Part shown: piece after piece, positions 16,573 through 24,651 of the stretch
How the letters are laid out: every line of letters begins with the position of its first letter
Numbering within the stretch: the stretch's first letter is position 1
Origin: Cohaesibacter gelatinilyticus
GTDB lineage: Bacteria > Pseudomonadota > Alphaproteobacteria > Rhizobiales > Cohaesibacteraceae
Direction: 5' to 3'
NCBI RefSeq assembly: GCF_900215605.1
Contig: NZ_OBEL01000001.1
Location: forward strand, 806,001 to 870,000
Length of the DNA stretch: 64,000 nt
Notes under the pieces: model-generated
Databases searched by the model: none
Told to the model about the DNA's origin: nothing
The model's input: only the letters and a program-made list of their open reading frames with translations
Made by a program: the position numbers and the translations under genes

Positions 16573-18534
16573 ATGGGTGAGTCCAATTTTGTCTTTTGGG
16601 AACCGGAAGAAACCGTCGGAGCCTATTGGCACGATATGATCTCCAAAGCCGGGGATGCTGATCACTTTCCGGAAGCAGAAGTTACCTTTGAGCAGATGGT
16701 TGGCCGCATCAGTTTGCTTTTTCGTGCGCTGGGCGGTGACCAATCGGTCGAACTCAAGGCAGCTAGTGCAGAAAAAAGTAAGCACCGCCTTTCGTGGCTT
16801 CGCCGGATGGGCAATGTTTATGAGCAAATCCAGCGACCAGCATATGATGGAACTTCACTCAGTTTGCCGTTAAAGGTGGATGCTTTCCCGGAAAAACATC
16901 TGAATGAAGATCTATATAAATGGCTTGCTGTCTTTGCCATCTACTTACCGGAATATCACGAGCCTAACTCTGATCCCCTGAAAGCAGATTTGGAGGCGAT
17001 AAAGGCTTCCTGGCAACTGACACAACAGATGCTGGAGGATTTTCCTGCTCTGAAAAACCTCTATTGGCAGCTTTGCGCAGTGGTGCTGAAGCAGCGCCCC
17101 AGACAAAGCCTGCCGCGCATGGAACAGGCGGTCGAGGAAGCAATCCGTGCCTTGCTGGGTGATGATGAGCCGCCATCCGATGTCGGCCGGGAAATGCTGG
17201 GCATGATCAAGGATCCTGGCCGGACCTCAGGTTCATTCCCTGCGCCTAAGGATTACAAGCCACATCGATCTGTTCCTCTTTGGATCGATATTCGCCAATC
17301 CCGCTATGTCAAAAGCCGTCCGTCTGATGCACAGGATAGCCAACCGGAAACTGGCGATGGTGAAGATCAAAGAGAGCGCGAAGAGGGGCGACATAAAGCC
17401 ACGCGTCGTAAGAGCGACAATGCCGATGATAGAAACTCATTGCTGCTCGCGCGCTTCGAAGCCATTCTGAGTTGGACGGAGTTCCTCAATATCAAACGTC
17501 ATGTTGAGGACGACGACGAAGACAATGCCAAAAAGGCAAAGGATGATATGGAGGAATTGGGGCTAGCGGATATCAAACAAAAGCCCAATACTCTGCTAGC
17601 CTTTGATTTGGACATGGCACCAGAAGATATGGAACGTGTCAAATCGTCCGGTAAGGTGTTGTATCCTGAATGGGATTGTAAGACATCAAGCTATATTCCT
17701 GATTATTGCTCGGTACTGATTGATGAAAGCGATCAGGAAGAAGCGGAAGCCGATTTCATGAATGATCCTGAAATCTGGCGTCGGGTTAATGCAGTCAAGC
17801 GACAATTCGAAGCTTTGCGTCCCAAACGTTCCAAAGTCTATCGACAACTGGATGGCGATGATTTGGACATGGAAGCGGCTATTCGCTCCTGGGTGGATCT
17901 GAAAGCCACGGGTGAGAGTTCAGATCGCGTCTTTACCCAATCCCGCACTGTCGCGCGTGATCTGGCTGTTTGTACATTGATGGATGTCTCTCGGTCTACC
18001 GAGTCGGTGGTCGAAGGGCGCTCTATCATTGATATTGAGCGAGAGGCTTTGGCGGCTTTGGCCTACGGGTTGGATATGACTGGTGATGATCACGCCATTT
18101 ATACATTCTCCAGCCTGAACAATGACAAGATTTTCATGCGCCCTTGCAAGACCTTTGAAGAGAAGATGAATGATCAGGTGATCAAACGAATTTCAGCTTT
18201 GAAACCGGGTCATTATACTCGCTTGGGGGCTGCGATCCGTCATATGACAAAGGTTTTGGAAGAACGTCAAAGCCAGAAACGGCTGATGCTCGTGATTACT
18301 GACGGTAAGCCGAATGATCTCGATCATTATGAAGGTCGTCATGGAATTGAAGACACCCGTAAAGCGGTGCTGGAAGCCCGTCGTGCTGGTCATTCTGTCT
18401 TTGGTGTGACGGTCGACAGCAAGGCTCGTGCCTATCTTCCAAGAATTTTCGGACAAAATGGCTATGCCATCATGTCCCATCCATCACGGCTAACCAATGC
18501 ATTGCCGATGATTTACCGCCATCTGGTGACCTGA
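16573..18534 (+). CDS. norD: NorD, VWA-domain cNor activation protein
   Basis: A 653-aa protein with a C-terminal von Willebrand factor A domain. NorD works with NorQ as a MoxR-VWA chaperone pair in FeB loading of nitric oxide reductase. The MIDAS-like LMDVSRST sequence lies near residue 470, with the downstream VITDGKPNDLD element. An acidic and charged central section (about residues 250-330) looks flexible. GGAG eight bases before ATG 16573 and in-frame stop codons just upstream fix the start. It is preceded by a 164-bp gap with a modest hairpin and followed closely by norE. Confidence 0.94.
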   Translation: MGESNFVFWEPEETVGAYWHDMISKAGDADHFPEAEVTFEQMVGRISLLFRALGGDQSVELKAASAEKSKHRLSWLRRMGNVYEQIQRPAYDGTSLSLPLKVDAFPEKHLNEDLYKWLAVFAIYLPEYHEPNSDPLKADLEAIKASWQLTQQMLEDFPALKNLYWQLCAVVLKQRPRQSLPRMEQAVEEAIRALLGDDEPPSDVGREMLGMIKDPGRTSGSFPAPKDYKPHRSVPLWIDIRQSRYVKSRPSDAQDSQPETGDGEDQREREEGRHKATRRKSDNADDRNSLLLARFEAILSWTEFLNIKRHVEDDDEDNAKKAKDDMEELGLADIKQKPNTLLAFDLDMAPEDMERVKSSGKVLYPEWDCKTSSYIPDYCSVLIDESDQEEAEADFMNDPEIWRRVNAVKRQFEALRPKRSKVYRQLDGDDLDMEAAIRSWVDLKATGESSDRVFTQSRTVARDLAVCTLMDVSRSTESVVEGRSIIDIEREALAALAYGLDMTGDDHAIYTFSSLNNDKIFMRPCKTFEEKMNDQVIKRISALKPGHYTRLGAAIRHMTKVLEERQSQKRLMLVITDGKPNDLDHYEGRHGIEDTRKAVLEARRAGHSVFGVTVDSKARAYLPRIFGQNGYAIMSHPSRLTNALPMIYRHLVT

Positions 18535-18570
18535 CAACAGAAGTGGCCAGATAAGAACTGGACAAAACAA

Positions 18571-19203
18571 ATGAACGACACACGCGCTGATGCCGTACCG
18601 GTTGAGGGACCGGTTCAAGCATCAAATCCCGGGCGTAAAGTTGCTGCTAAATCTCCGTGGTCGCTGGACAGTTTGCCCGGCGACCCTATGATGTGGATTT
18701 TGATCACCAGTGAGATTTTCGTCTTTGGTGGAGCCTTATGGGGCTTTGCCATTTCCGAAATGCTGCATCCTGAAATCTTCAAGGAAGCCAGATCTCATCT
18801 TAATGTTCCCATTGCGACCATTAATACCCTTATCCTGCTGACCTCCGGCTTTATAGCAGCAATCGCTGTGCGCTATGCTAAGGCGGGCAATGCAAAGTTG
18901 GCGCGCCTGTCCTTGGCTGGAGCAGGGGCCCTGGGTGTGGTCTTCATGATCTTGAAGATCATGGAATATCAGCAGAAGTTCGAGCTGGGAGTAGGACTGG
19001 AAACCAATTCCTTCTACACGCTCTATTTCCTCGTTACCGGATTTCATCTGGCCCATGTGGTTTTTGGTCTGATCATTCTGGCCATTGTTGCTATATGGCC
19101 AAACGAGGACAATTTGGAAACCGGCACTGCCTTCTGGCACATGGTCGATTTGATCTGGGTGATGATTTTTCCTGTCTTCTACCTGATGGGAGTAGGGTTA
19201 TGA
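18571..19203 (+). CDS. norE: NorE, cytochrome oxidase subunit III-like protein
   Basis: A 210-aa membrane protein of the heme-copper oxidase subunit III family with about five helices. NorE is encoded in many nor operons and is not part of purified cNor; it supports full NO reductase activity in Paracoccus. The sequence has PWSLDSLPGDPMMWILITSEIFVFGGAL and FHLAHVVFGLIIL, then TAFWHMVDLIWVMIFPVFYL, as in CoxIII-like NorE. It begins 37 bp after norD and overlaps norF by 4 bp. Confidence 0.9.
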   Translation: MNDTRADAVPVEGPVQASNPGRKVAAKSPWSLDSLPGDPMMWILITSEIFVFGGALWGFAISEMLHPEIFKEARSHLNVPIATINTLILLTSGFIAAIAVRYAKAGNAKLARLSLAGAGALGVVFMILKIMEYQQKFELGVGLETNSFYTLYFLVTGFHLAHVVFGLIILAIVAIWPNEDNLETGTAFWHMVDLIWVMIFPVFYLMGVGL

Positions 19204-19487
19204 GTGGACAGAAAAACAACTCCCAATCTGTTGAGATTGCTGATCTTGCCAAAGCCTGGGTGGTCTTGGTGGGCTTCACTCTTGTGGGCTACGCCTTGAG
19301 TTTTCTGGAAGGCGATATCCTCTCCAAAGCAGGGCCATTGATCATTGCAGCTTTGATATTGCTGAAATCCCGGATCATCTTGAGGCAATATCTTGGGCTC
19401 ACCTCCAGCCCGGCTTGGTACTCCATGCTCTCCAGCACAATTTTTGTGATCATGATCGTCTGTGCCAGCATCCTGATTTTTGTTTAG
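19200..19487 (+). CDS. norF: NorF, small nor-operon membrane protein
   Basis: A 95-aa protein with about three hydrophobic segments (AWVVLVGFTLVGYALSF, GPLIIAALILLKSRII, STIFVIMIVCASILIFV). Position after norE and this profile, including the central ILLKSRIILRQYLGL segment, match NorF, an accessory membrane protein of unclear function in NO reductase maturation, similar to oxidase subunit IV-like proteins. ATG 19200 overlaps the norE stop (ATGA); a longer reading into norE is not needed. Its TAG stop sits on the end of an opposing transposase relic. Confidence 0.85.
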   Translation: MSGQKNNSQSVEIADLAKAWVVLVGFTLVGYALSFLEGDILSKAGPLIIAALILLKSRIILRQYLGLTSSPAWYSMLSSTIFVIMIVCASILIFV

Positions 19488-19630
19488 GCAGTGTGGACGG
19501 ATTTGATCAAGAAGAACATTGCTGCATACCAAATGATTGATCTGTAACTCTGTTGGGTCTTTTCGCATCTGAGTGCAACGCGCTTGAAACGTTCGAGTTT
19601 ACCAAATATCCGCTCAATACGGACTCTCGC
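19484..19630 (-). pseudogene. IS5-type transposase C-terminal relic
   Basis: Read leftward this open stretch encodes about 48 residues ending at TAA 19484, including RVRIERIFGKLERFKR followed by VALRCEKT and a hydrophobic end. That is the DDE-domain Glu helix and tail of IS5/IS427-group transposases (R-IER-FG-LK-FRR-A-R-DK pattern). An in-frame TAG lies just before it, and upstream sequence shows only faint continuation, so the element is dead. Its end overlaps the norF stop codon, showing that the insertion abutted or trimmed the nor operon end. Confidence 0.65.
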
Positions 19631-20295
19631 CTAATAAAAACTGTAACAGGCCCGCGTTTGCAGTGCATGTTGATGACTATTGGCATTACCGGAATAGCTA
19701 TTGTCACCAAGAGCGGCTCTGGGCCTGATATTGAGGTCAATACTCCGAGGAATTGAAAAATGAGATCTGTCCCTTTTCTACTCATCGGTCAGTTCAAGGG
19801 CAAGCAAATGGTGTAGTGAGCTCCTTTTCGTTAGATTTTCCAGTATTCTCACAATGATGGGCTGGTTTCGCTATCGGGATTATGAACCTATAAATAGTGA
19901 ATCGCTTTGAGGAAAACGCTTCTACTCTGGGAAATAAAATTGCAATCGTGTGAGGGTCGGTCCATGTTGTTAGTCAACGAGCAGATCGGGTTGAAATTCA
20001 AATGCAACCCTGGCCAAGTTCTGAAAGCCACTTTCTCTTGTTTTGTGCGTCGATCATCCGAAATGGCATGCCTTCGAGTGGTCGATCGACTTCTTGGCAA
20101 ACAACGAGCACGTCGTGAGTATTTCACAGGCTCTACTGATGAACGCATTGATCCACTTGGGGTACAATCAGTACTTTAAATACATGTTCTGGATAGATGA
20201 TTTAGAAACTTTACGTAACGCCATTCCTTTTCAAGGGAACAATAAAACTCCAAATGTCATTTAAGCAAGCACAGGATATAGGGTGAGTAAATAGA
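19631..20295. other. Eroded region between IS relic and FkbM gene
   Basis: No intact gene is recognised over 665 bp. A short rightward frame at 20043-20264 (starting GTG, with HPKWHAFEW and several aromatic residues) has some protein-like composition but no family I know. It may be the degraded end of an inserted gene. The region plausibly represents scar DNA left by insertion-sequence activity. Confidence 0.4.
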
Positions 20296-20979
20296 GTGAC
20301 TTGGCAAAAGACAGCTGAAAAATTGAAGCGCGCATACAAGCGTAGCATTTTGCGCGACGAATTTCTTTTGGCCCATAAGGCCTGGAAAAAAGCCAAAGGT
20401 GACAACACACTACGGCTTGATTATCCTCTCAATCAAAGCAGTGTTGTTTTTGATGTCGGCGGTTATCACGGTGATTTTGCCGCTCAGATACAGGACAAAT
20501 TTGGATGTAAGGTTTTCATTTTTGAACCATCGCAGGCTTTCTTCACTCGTTGCCAAGACCGCTTTGCGGACAACACAATGGTTCACATCTTTCCCTATGG
20601 TCTTGCAGACACAACACAAGATGTTTTGCTGAGCAATGACGATGATGGATCCAGCGTTTTTCTTGAACAGGGAGAAGGGTCTGAAAAAATCTCACTTCAT
20701 GATGTAACTGATGTGCTTGAAGAGCTCTCCGTTAACACGATTGATCTTATGAAAATCAATATCGAAGGTGGTGAGTTTCCCCTTTTACAGAAGTTGATTG
20801 AATCAGGCTGGATTAGCCGCATCCGTCATTGTCAGATTCAGTTTCACAATTTTGTCCCAAATGCGTGGGCAATGCGCCAAACAATCCGTGCAGAGCTTGC
20901 AAAGACACATGACGAAAACTGGAACTATCCCTTCATCTGGGAAAGCTGGTCGCTTCGTGATAGCTTAAGTGATGAGTAA
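20296..20979 (+). CDS. FkbM family methyltransferase
   Basis: A 227-aa SAM-dependent methyltransferase of the FkbM family, which O-methylates sugars or small molecules. SAM motif I is VVFDVGGYHGDFA (about residue 50), followed by VFIFEPSQAF with the acidic ribose-binding residue and the FkbM hallmark DLMKINIEGGEFPLL. The start is uncertain; GTG 20296 is used because no ATG lies near the conserved N-terminus. It stands alone next to an IS relic, with no polysaccharide genes nearby, so its substrate is unknown and horizontal acquisition is likely. Confidence 0.8.
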   Translation: MTWQKTAEKLKRAYKRSILRDEFLLAHKAWKKAKGDNTLRLDYPLNQSSVVFDVGGYHGDFAAQIQDKFGCKVFIFEPSQAFFTRCQDRFADNTMVHIFPYGLADTTQDVLLSNDDDGSSVFLEQGEGSEKISLHDVTDVLEELSVNTIDLMKINIEGGEFPLLQKLIESGWISRIRHCQIQFHNFVPNAWAMRQTIRAELAKTHDENWNYPFIWESWSLRDSLSDE

Positions 20980-21243
20980 TCGTTCTTAGACCTCAGGGAG
21001 TTCAAGATCAAGAAAGTGTAGAGATACAATCATCAAATATGGTTTACCTTCTTGTAGCAGATTGGTTTCAGGCATTTTCGGTGAAACAGCTCAATGATCT
21101 TCAATCATATGACTAGATATAGCCAACTCTCCAAATCAGTTGGCTATCTATTAATCACACAATAAAAATTTAGGAAAATATCTAATCCGATACATGTGAC
21201 CCAATTCGTCTACGCTGCCTAAAAAGTCAACAATGCAACGGTG

Positions 21244-21864
21244 TCATTCTTTGGCCTGTTCGGCGAGTTTGGCTTTGGCTGCTTCAATCGCGGCAACAAT
21301 ACCATCTGCCAATGGCAGGGTAGCTGCAAAAGCGTGCGCCTCTGTGCTCATCTTGGGTAGTGTTTTGGCGATGATATTGACCACCTTTTCGCTCTCATGA
21401 CTTTTGGCAAAGTCTTCAGCGTAATATTGCAAGAAGACCAGACAGGCGAGGTCTTCGACAGCTTGGGTGCGATCATCACGCTTCAGATTTTTCTTCAGCA
21501 GGATATTGGAGACGATCTCGCACTCTTCAGCGCCATAGCTCTGAGCCGCCATAATTTCGCTGACACGTTTGGCATGATGCTTCTTGAGGGCATTGCGCCA
21601 GCGGTGATAGCCAGGGCGATCGCGAGGATAGTCATCGCGTGGAATGATCCAGCGTTCGATATGCTGACCACGCGCCGCGATCTGGACCAGTTCGTCTGCA
21701 TCGGGTGCAAAAGAGCTGCACATTTCGCTCATACGCAGGCCATAGATAAGCTCAACCGGGATCGCAGCCATGCCTTCGCCACCAACTGGAGTGGAACGTG
21801 GATCAACGGCGTTGGCTTCATCAATGGCATCAAAGACCGCTTCTTGTCTTGTAGAGCTCGACAT
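21244..21864 (-). CDS. DUF4202 family protein
   Basis: A cytosolic protein of 206 aa of the DUF4202 family. Recognisable family blocks are DAIDEANAVDPR, PVELIYGLRMSEM, AARGQHIERWIIPRDDYPRDRPGYHRWR, KKHHAKRVSEIM, QAVEDLACLVFL and KTLPKMSTEAHAFAA. The many conserved His, Arg, Asp and Glu residues suggest a metal-dependent HD-like enzyme, but no function is established. It is 18 bp downstream of the Dnr-type regulator in one unit, with AAGGAA before its ATG, which ties it to NO or nitrite metabolism by context only. Confidence 0.75.
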   Translation of the reverse strand: MSSSTRQEAVFDAIDEANAVDPRSTPVGGEGMAAIPVELIYGLRMSEMCSSFAPDADELVQIAARGQHIERWIIPRDDYPRDRPGYHRWRNALKKHHAKRVSEIMAAQSYGAEECEIVSNILLKKNLKRDDRTQAVEDLACLVFLQYYAEDFAKSHESEKVVNIIAKTLPKMSTEAHAFAATLPLADGIVAAIEAAKAKLAEQAKE

Positions 21865-21882
21865 AAGATAACGTTCCTTGTC

Positions 21883-22599
21883 TTAGCGTTTTTGCTGCAT
21901 GACGACAGCACGTTCCTGATCGACCAGATCCTGCAGAACTGCCAGGTTTTCAATCTGAGCAGTGTTTTGCTTGACCATAACGCCGTAGGAACGGAGCTTT
22001 TGGAAGGCGCGAGACAGGCTTTCCGGTTTGATACCCAGGCGGCCGGCAATCAAGGCTTTGTCGTAAGGCAGCATCAAGGTGCAGGCACCATCTTCCAGAT
22101 TGGTGAGAGAAAGTAGGAACTCGGCGACGCGTTGCGCGCCAGTATGCGCTTTCAACGCCTCAATCTGCTTGATCAATTCATGCAAATGCATGGAAGTTGA
22201 GGCCAGCATGGCAAGGCCGACTTCGGGATTGCTGGCAATGGTTTGATAAAGCTGACGAGCAGGGATCCGCAGGAAACGACCGTCCGTCACCGCCTCACAG
22301 GTGGCGGGAAATCTGCCATTGGTAAAGGCGGCTGCTTCAGCAAAGGACTGACCGCGGGTAAAAACGCCAACGACTGCTTCTTCCCCGGCCTGAGTGATGC
22401 GATAAACCTTCGCCCATCCTTCAAGCACAACATAGAATGCATCAGCTTCGTCACCTTGTAAAAACAAGGTCTCGCCACGGGAGTAGGTTTTGGTTACAGC
22501 AGTAGCGAGTAGGGTTTTCATGGCGTCATCGTTCAACCCCTGGAAAATAGGGGCCATACGAAGGGCTTGAACTTCTTCGTCGTCAAAGAGACTATGCAT
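21883..22599 (-). CDS. Dnr/NnrR-type Crp/Fnr-family regulator
   Basis: A 238-aa Crp/Fnr-superfamily transcription factor. The cyclic-nucleotide-binding-like domain covers about residues 15-130 (GETLFLQGDEADAFYVVLEGWAKVYR), then a dimerisation helix, then a winged helix-turn-helix with recognition helix KPESLSRAFQKL. The N-terminal Cys cluster of FNR is absent, so it is not an oxygen-labile 4Fe-4S sensor. Heme-dependent NO sensing as in Dnr is the likely mode. The E-SR recognition pattern fits TTGAC-type half-sites, and such a site lies 70 bp upstream of its own start. I infer that it controls nir, nor and itself. Confidence 0.88.
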   Translation of the reverse strand: MHSLFDDEEVQALRMAPIFQGLNDDAMKTLLATAVTKTYSRGETLFLQGDEADAFYVVLEGWAKVYRITQAGEEAVVGVFTRGQSFAEAAAFTNGRFPATCEAVTDGRFLRIPARQLYQTIASNPEVGLAMLASTSMHLHELIKQIEALKAHTGAQRVAEFLLSLTNLEDGACTLMLPYDKALIAGRLGIKPESLSRAFQKLRSYGVMVKQNTAQIENLAVLQDLVDQERAVVMQQKR

Positions 22600-22668
22600 G
22601 TTTTGATCCCAAGATATGCCGGCAGCCTGTTTTGGGGACGGTGGTATTCTTCTGCACTTGCATCTTAA

Positions 22669-22682
22669 TTGATTTTGGTCAA
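22669..22682 (-). promoter_or_regulatory. Dnr/NnrR-type site upstream of the regulator gene
   Basis: TTGATTTTGGTCAA, one change from a perfect TTGAC-N4-GTCAA palindrome, lies 70 bp before the ATG of the Crp-family gene. It suggests autoregulation or control by a paralogue. Confidence 0.7.
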
Positions 22683-22836
22683 ATCAGATTAAAATGTACG
22701 CATTTCCCCAGATAAACTATTTTTTTAGGTCTTTCAAAAGCTTGTTCTGATCTTGAAAAACAAGGCTTCTGTGTTGCGATGACGTTATCCAAGCAAGATC
22801 GTCTTTACAATCCCAATTCGCGATGCCCTTGATATT

Positions 22837-24054
22837 TTAGACGGCGATTTTCTTCAAATCCATATCAGGATTTGCAATTGCATCCGGACTTGGCGTCTGG
22901 CCTTTTTCCAACCAGCGTTTACCCATCATATAGGCACGAGGGTCATTGATGGATTCAACGCAGATCAGACCGCCTTTTCGATAATACCAGTGGGAACAGG
23001 AACGGTCACCCTTGCCGGGGCGCCGGATTATCGTATCATATCCATCAAACAATCCGGCAATCTGTAATTTTATATCATACTGGTCGGACCAAAACCATGG
23101 GTTGGGGCGATAGGCCTCACTGCCACCCATGATCGTCTTGGCAACAATCATGGCTTGATCGATTGCATTCTGCACACTTTCCAATCGAATGCGGTGACCC
23201 TGGTAAGGTAGAAGACAACAGTCACCAGCGGCAAAAACATTATCATCACTGGTACGGCCAAATTCATTCACGATGATGCCATCATCGATATTCAAACCTG
23301 CCTTCCGCGCAAGTTCTATATTGGCATTTCCACCAATGCCAACGATGATCAAATCGCAGATAATAGTTCGACTATCGCCAAGAAATGCCTTGATGGCATT
23401 GTCTTCTTGTTCCAATTGCTCCAATCCGACACCAAGTCTAAGATCAACGCCTTGGTCTTTATGGAGCCAGGCGAAATAATCCGAAGTTTGAGGACTGGTG
23501 ACACGAGCAAGAAGACGCTCCTGCAATTCGACCAGAGTAACCTCCAAACCCATTTGTCGGGCAACTGCCGCAGCTTCCAGCCCTATATAACCACCACCAA
23601 GCACCAATAGCCGTGCACCGGCTTTGAAATGTGGTTGCATGCGATCAATATCAGCAAGAGTACGGATGGTGAAAACTCGATCTGGGTCAACATCCTTCGT
23701 CATATGGTCTGGTAAAGTACGAGCCTGTGACCCTGTGGTCAGGATAAGGCGATCATAGCCAAGATGTACACCGTCGTTAAACGTCACCTTTTTACCAACT
23801 CGATCAATGGATTGAACTTCTTTTCCCAAGTGCAAGGATATATTCTGATCCGAAAAAAAAGTGTCATCCCGGAAAGAGAGGCGTTCTGCACTCATTTCCC
23901 CCAACAGATATTTTTTGGACAGCGGAGGACGCTGGTATGGTAAGTGCTTTTCGTTGCCAATAAGATCTATCTGCCCATCGAAGCCTTCTTTGCGAAGAGT
24001 TGAAGCGGCGGAAAATCCGGCTTGTCCAGCGCCAATGATTACGATGCGGTCCAT
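22837..24054 (-). CDS. Rhodocoxin/putidaredoxin-reductase-like FAD oxidoreductase
   Basis: A 405-aa NAD(P)H-dependent flavoprotein of the ferredoxin-reductase class that serves 2Fe-2S ferredoxins of P450 or dioxygenase systems. FAD-binding VIIGAGQAGFSAA is at the N-terminus, PYQRPPLSK follows, NAD-binding LLVLGGGYIGLEAA is central, and the second FAD motif is NVFAAGDCC. The C-terminal reductase domain has the NPWFWSDQYDIKLQIAGL signature. Start ATG 24054, with AGAGG upstream, gives the normal N-terminus; a longer frame adds a non-homologous leader. No partner ferredoxin, P450 or oxygenase is adjacent. Confidence 0.85.
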   Translation of the reverse strand: MDRIVIIGAGQAGFSAASTLRKEGFDGQIDLIGNEKHLPYQRPPLSKKYLLGEMSAERLSFRDDTFFSDQNISLHLGKEVQSIDRVGKKVTFNDGVHLGYDRLILTTGSQARTLPDHMTKDVDPDRVFTIRTLADIDRMQPHFKAGARLLVLGGGYIGLEAAAVARQMGLEVTLVELQERLLARVTSPQTSDYFAWLHKDQGVDLRLGVGLEQLEQEDNAIKAFLGDSRTIICDLIIVGIGGNANIELARKAGLNIDDGIIVNEFGRTSDDNVFAAGDCCLLPYQGHRIRLESVQNAIDQAMIVAKTIMGGSEAYRPNPWFWSDQYDIKLQIAGLFDGYDTIIRRPGKGDRSCSHWYYRKGGLICVESINDPRAYMMGKRWLEKGQTPSPDAIANPDMDLKKIAV

Positions 24055-24651
24055 CTGCTGTACCTCTCGAACGATCCTAAGAAAATGACTTCTCCGCATG
24101 GAGTTTTGAATATTGGATGTTTGATCCCGCCAGACTGTCTTATAGGCAAGTATATGATCAAGGGCAAAAGGTTTTGAAACATCAATAAACATCAATAGCG
24201 AGATGAATTATTTTCTCGAATGCGGAAACAGGAGCGAGTTCATATTTCGCCAGGGGTAATCTTCACCAGAGGCAATCGCTCAAAAAAAGCCCACACGGCA
24301 GGGCCATGCGGGCTATGAAGTTACAGATCAATCTGAACAGCTTGACCGGGTCCAGCTATCCAGCAAGGTATAAGTCGATTTATATGCACCCCCGCAATCT
24401 AAACCGACAGCAGATTGTCCTTGGATATATTGAGGGTCATTTGGGTTGTATTTCAACTCTTTTCACGCAGAGGGTTTCCGTTACCCCCAGCTTTCCGACT
24501 TGCGTACCTCAAAGCATGGCATTGCCTTCCGTAACCTATTCTGTATGATGAAGAAAATAGATATAATAACAAAAAGTTAGAGTTGGAAATTGAAGCTTGT
24601 CTACTATCGTTGCAGAGAGTATTCGGGCAATAAACTGGCATTTGAGTCCTT
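24055..24651. other. 597-bp intergenic region, possible leftward small RNA
   Basis: This region separates the leftward flavoprotein gene from the rightward hybrid kinase gene. It holds an apparently orphan leftward terminator (24282-24314) with no leftward gene upstream of it. The sequence right of it, to about 24,560, is rich in short G/C blocks and could be a structured RNA; AT-rich TATTATAT-like promoter elements lie near 24,560-24,575. No coding frame is convincing. Confidence 0.4.
24282..24314 (-). terminator. Orphan leftward rho-independent terminator
   Basis: Read leftward, AGCCCGCATGGC pairs with GCCGTGTGGGCT (12 bp with two G-U pairs) around a 3-nt loop and is followed by a run of seven T residues. 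It has textbook form, yet the closest leftward gene upstream is more than 3 kb away beyond two rightward genes. It therefore implies a transcript starting between 24,315 and 24,640. Confidence 0.7.

Noticed and set aside
20043-20264. Short rightward frame (73 codons) before the FkbM gene
   Set aside because: No family, weak start, and placed in eroded DNA; mentioned only as part of the region.
24306-24548. Rightward 80-codon frame in the gap before the hybrid kinase
   Set aside because: It overlaps the leftward terminator and has no motif or ribosome-binding site; a structured leftward RNA explains the region better.
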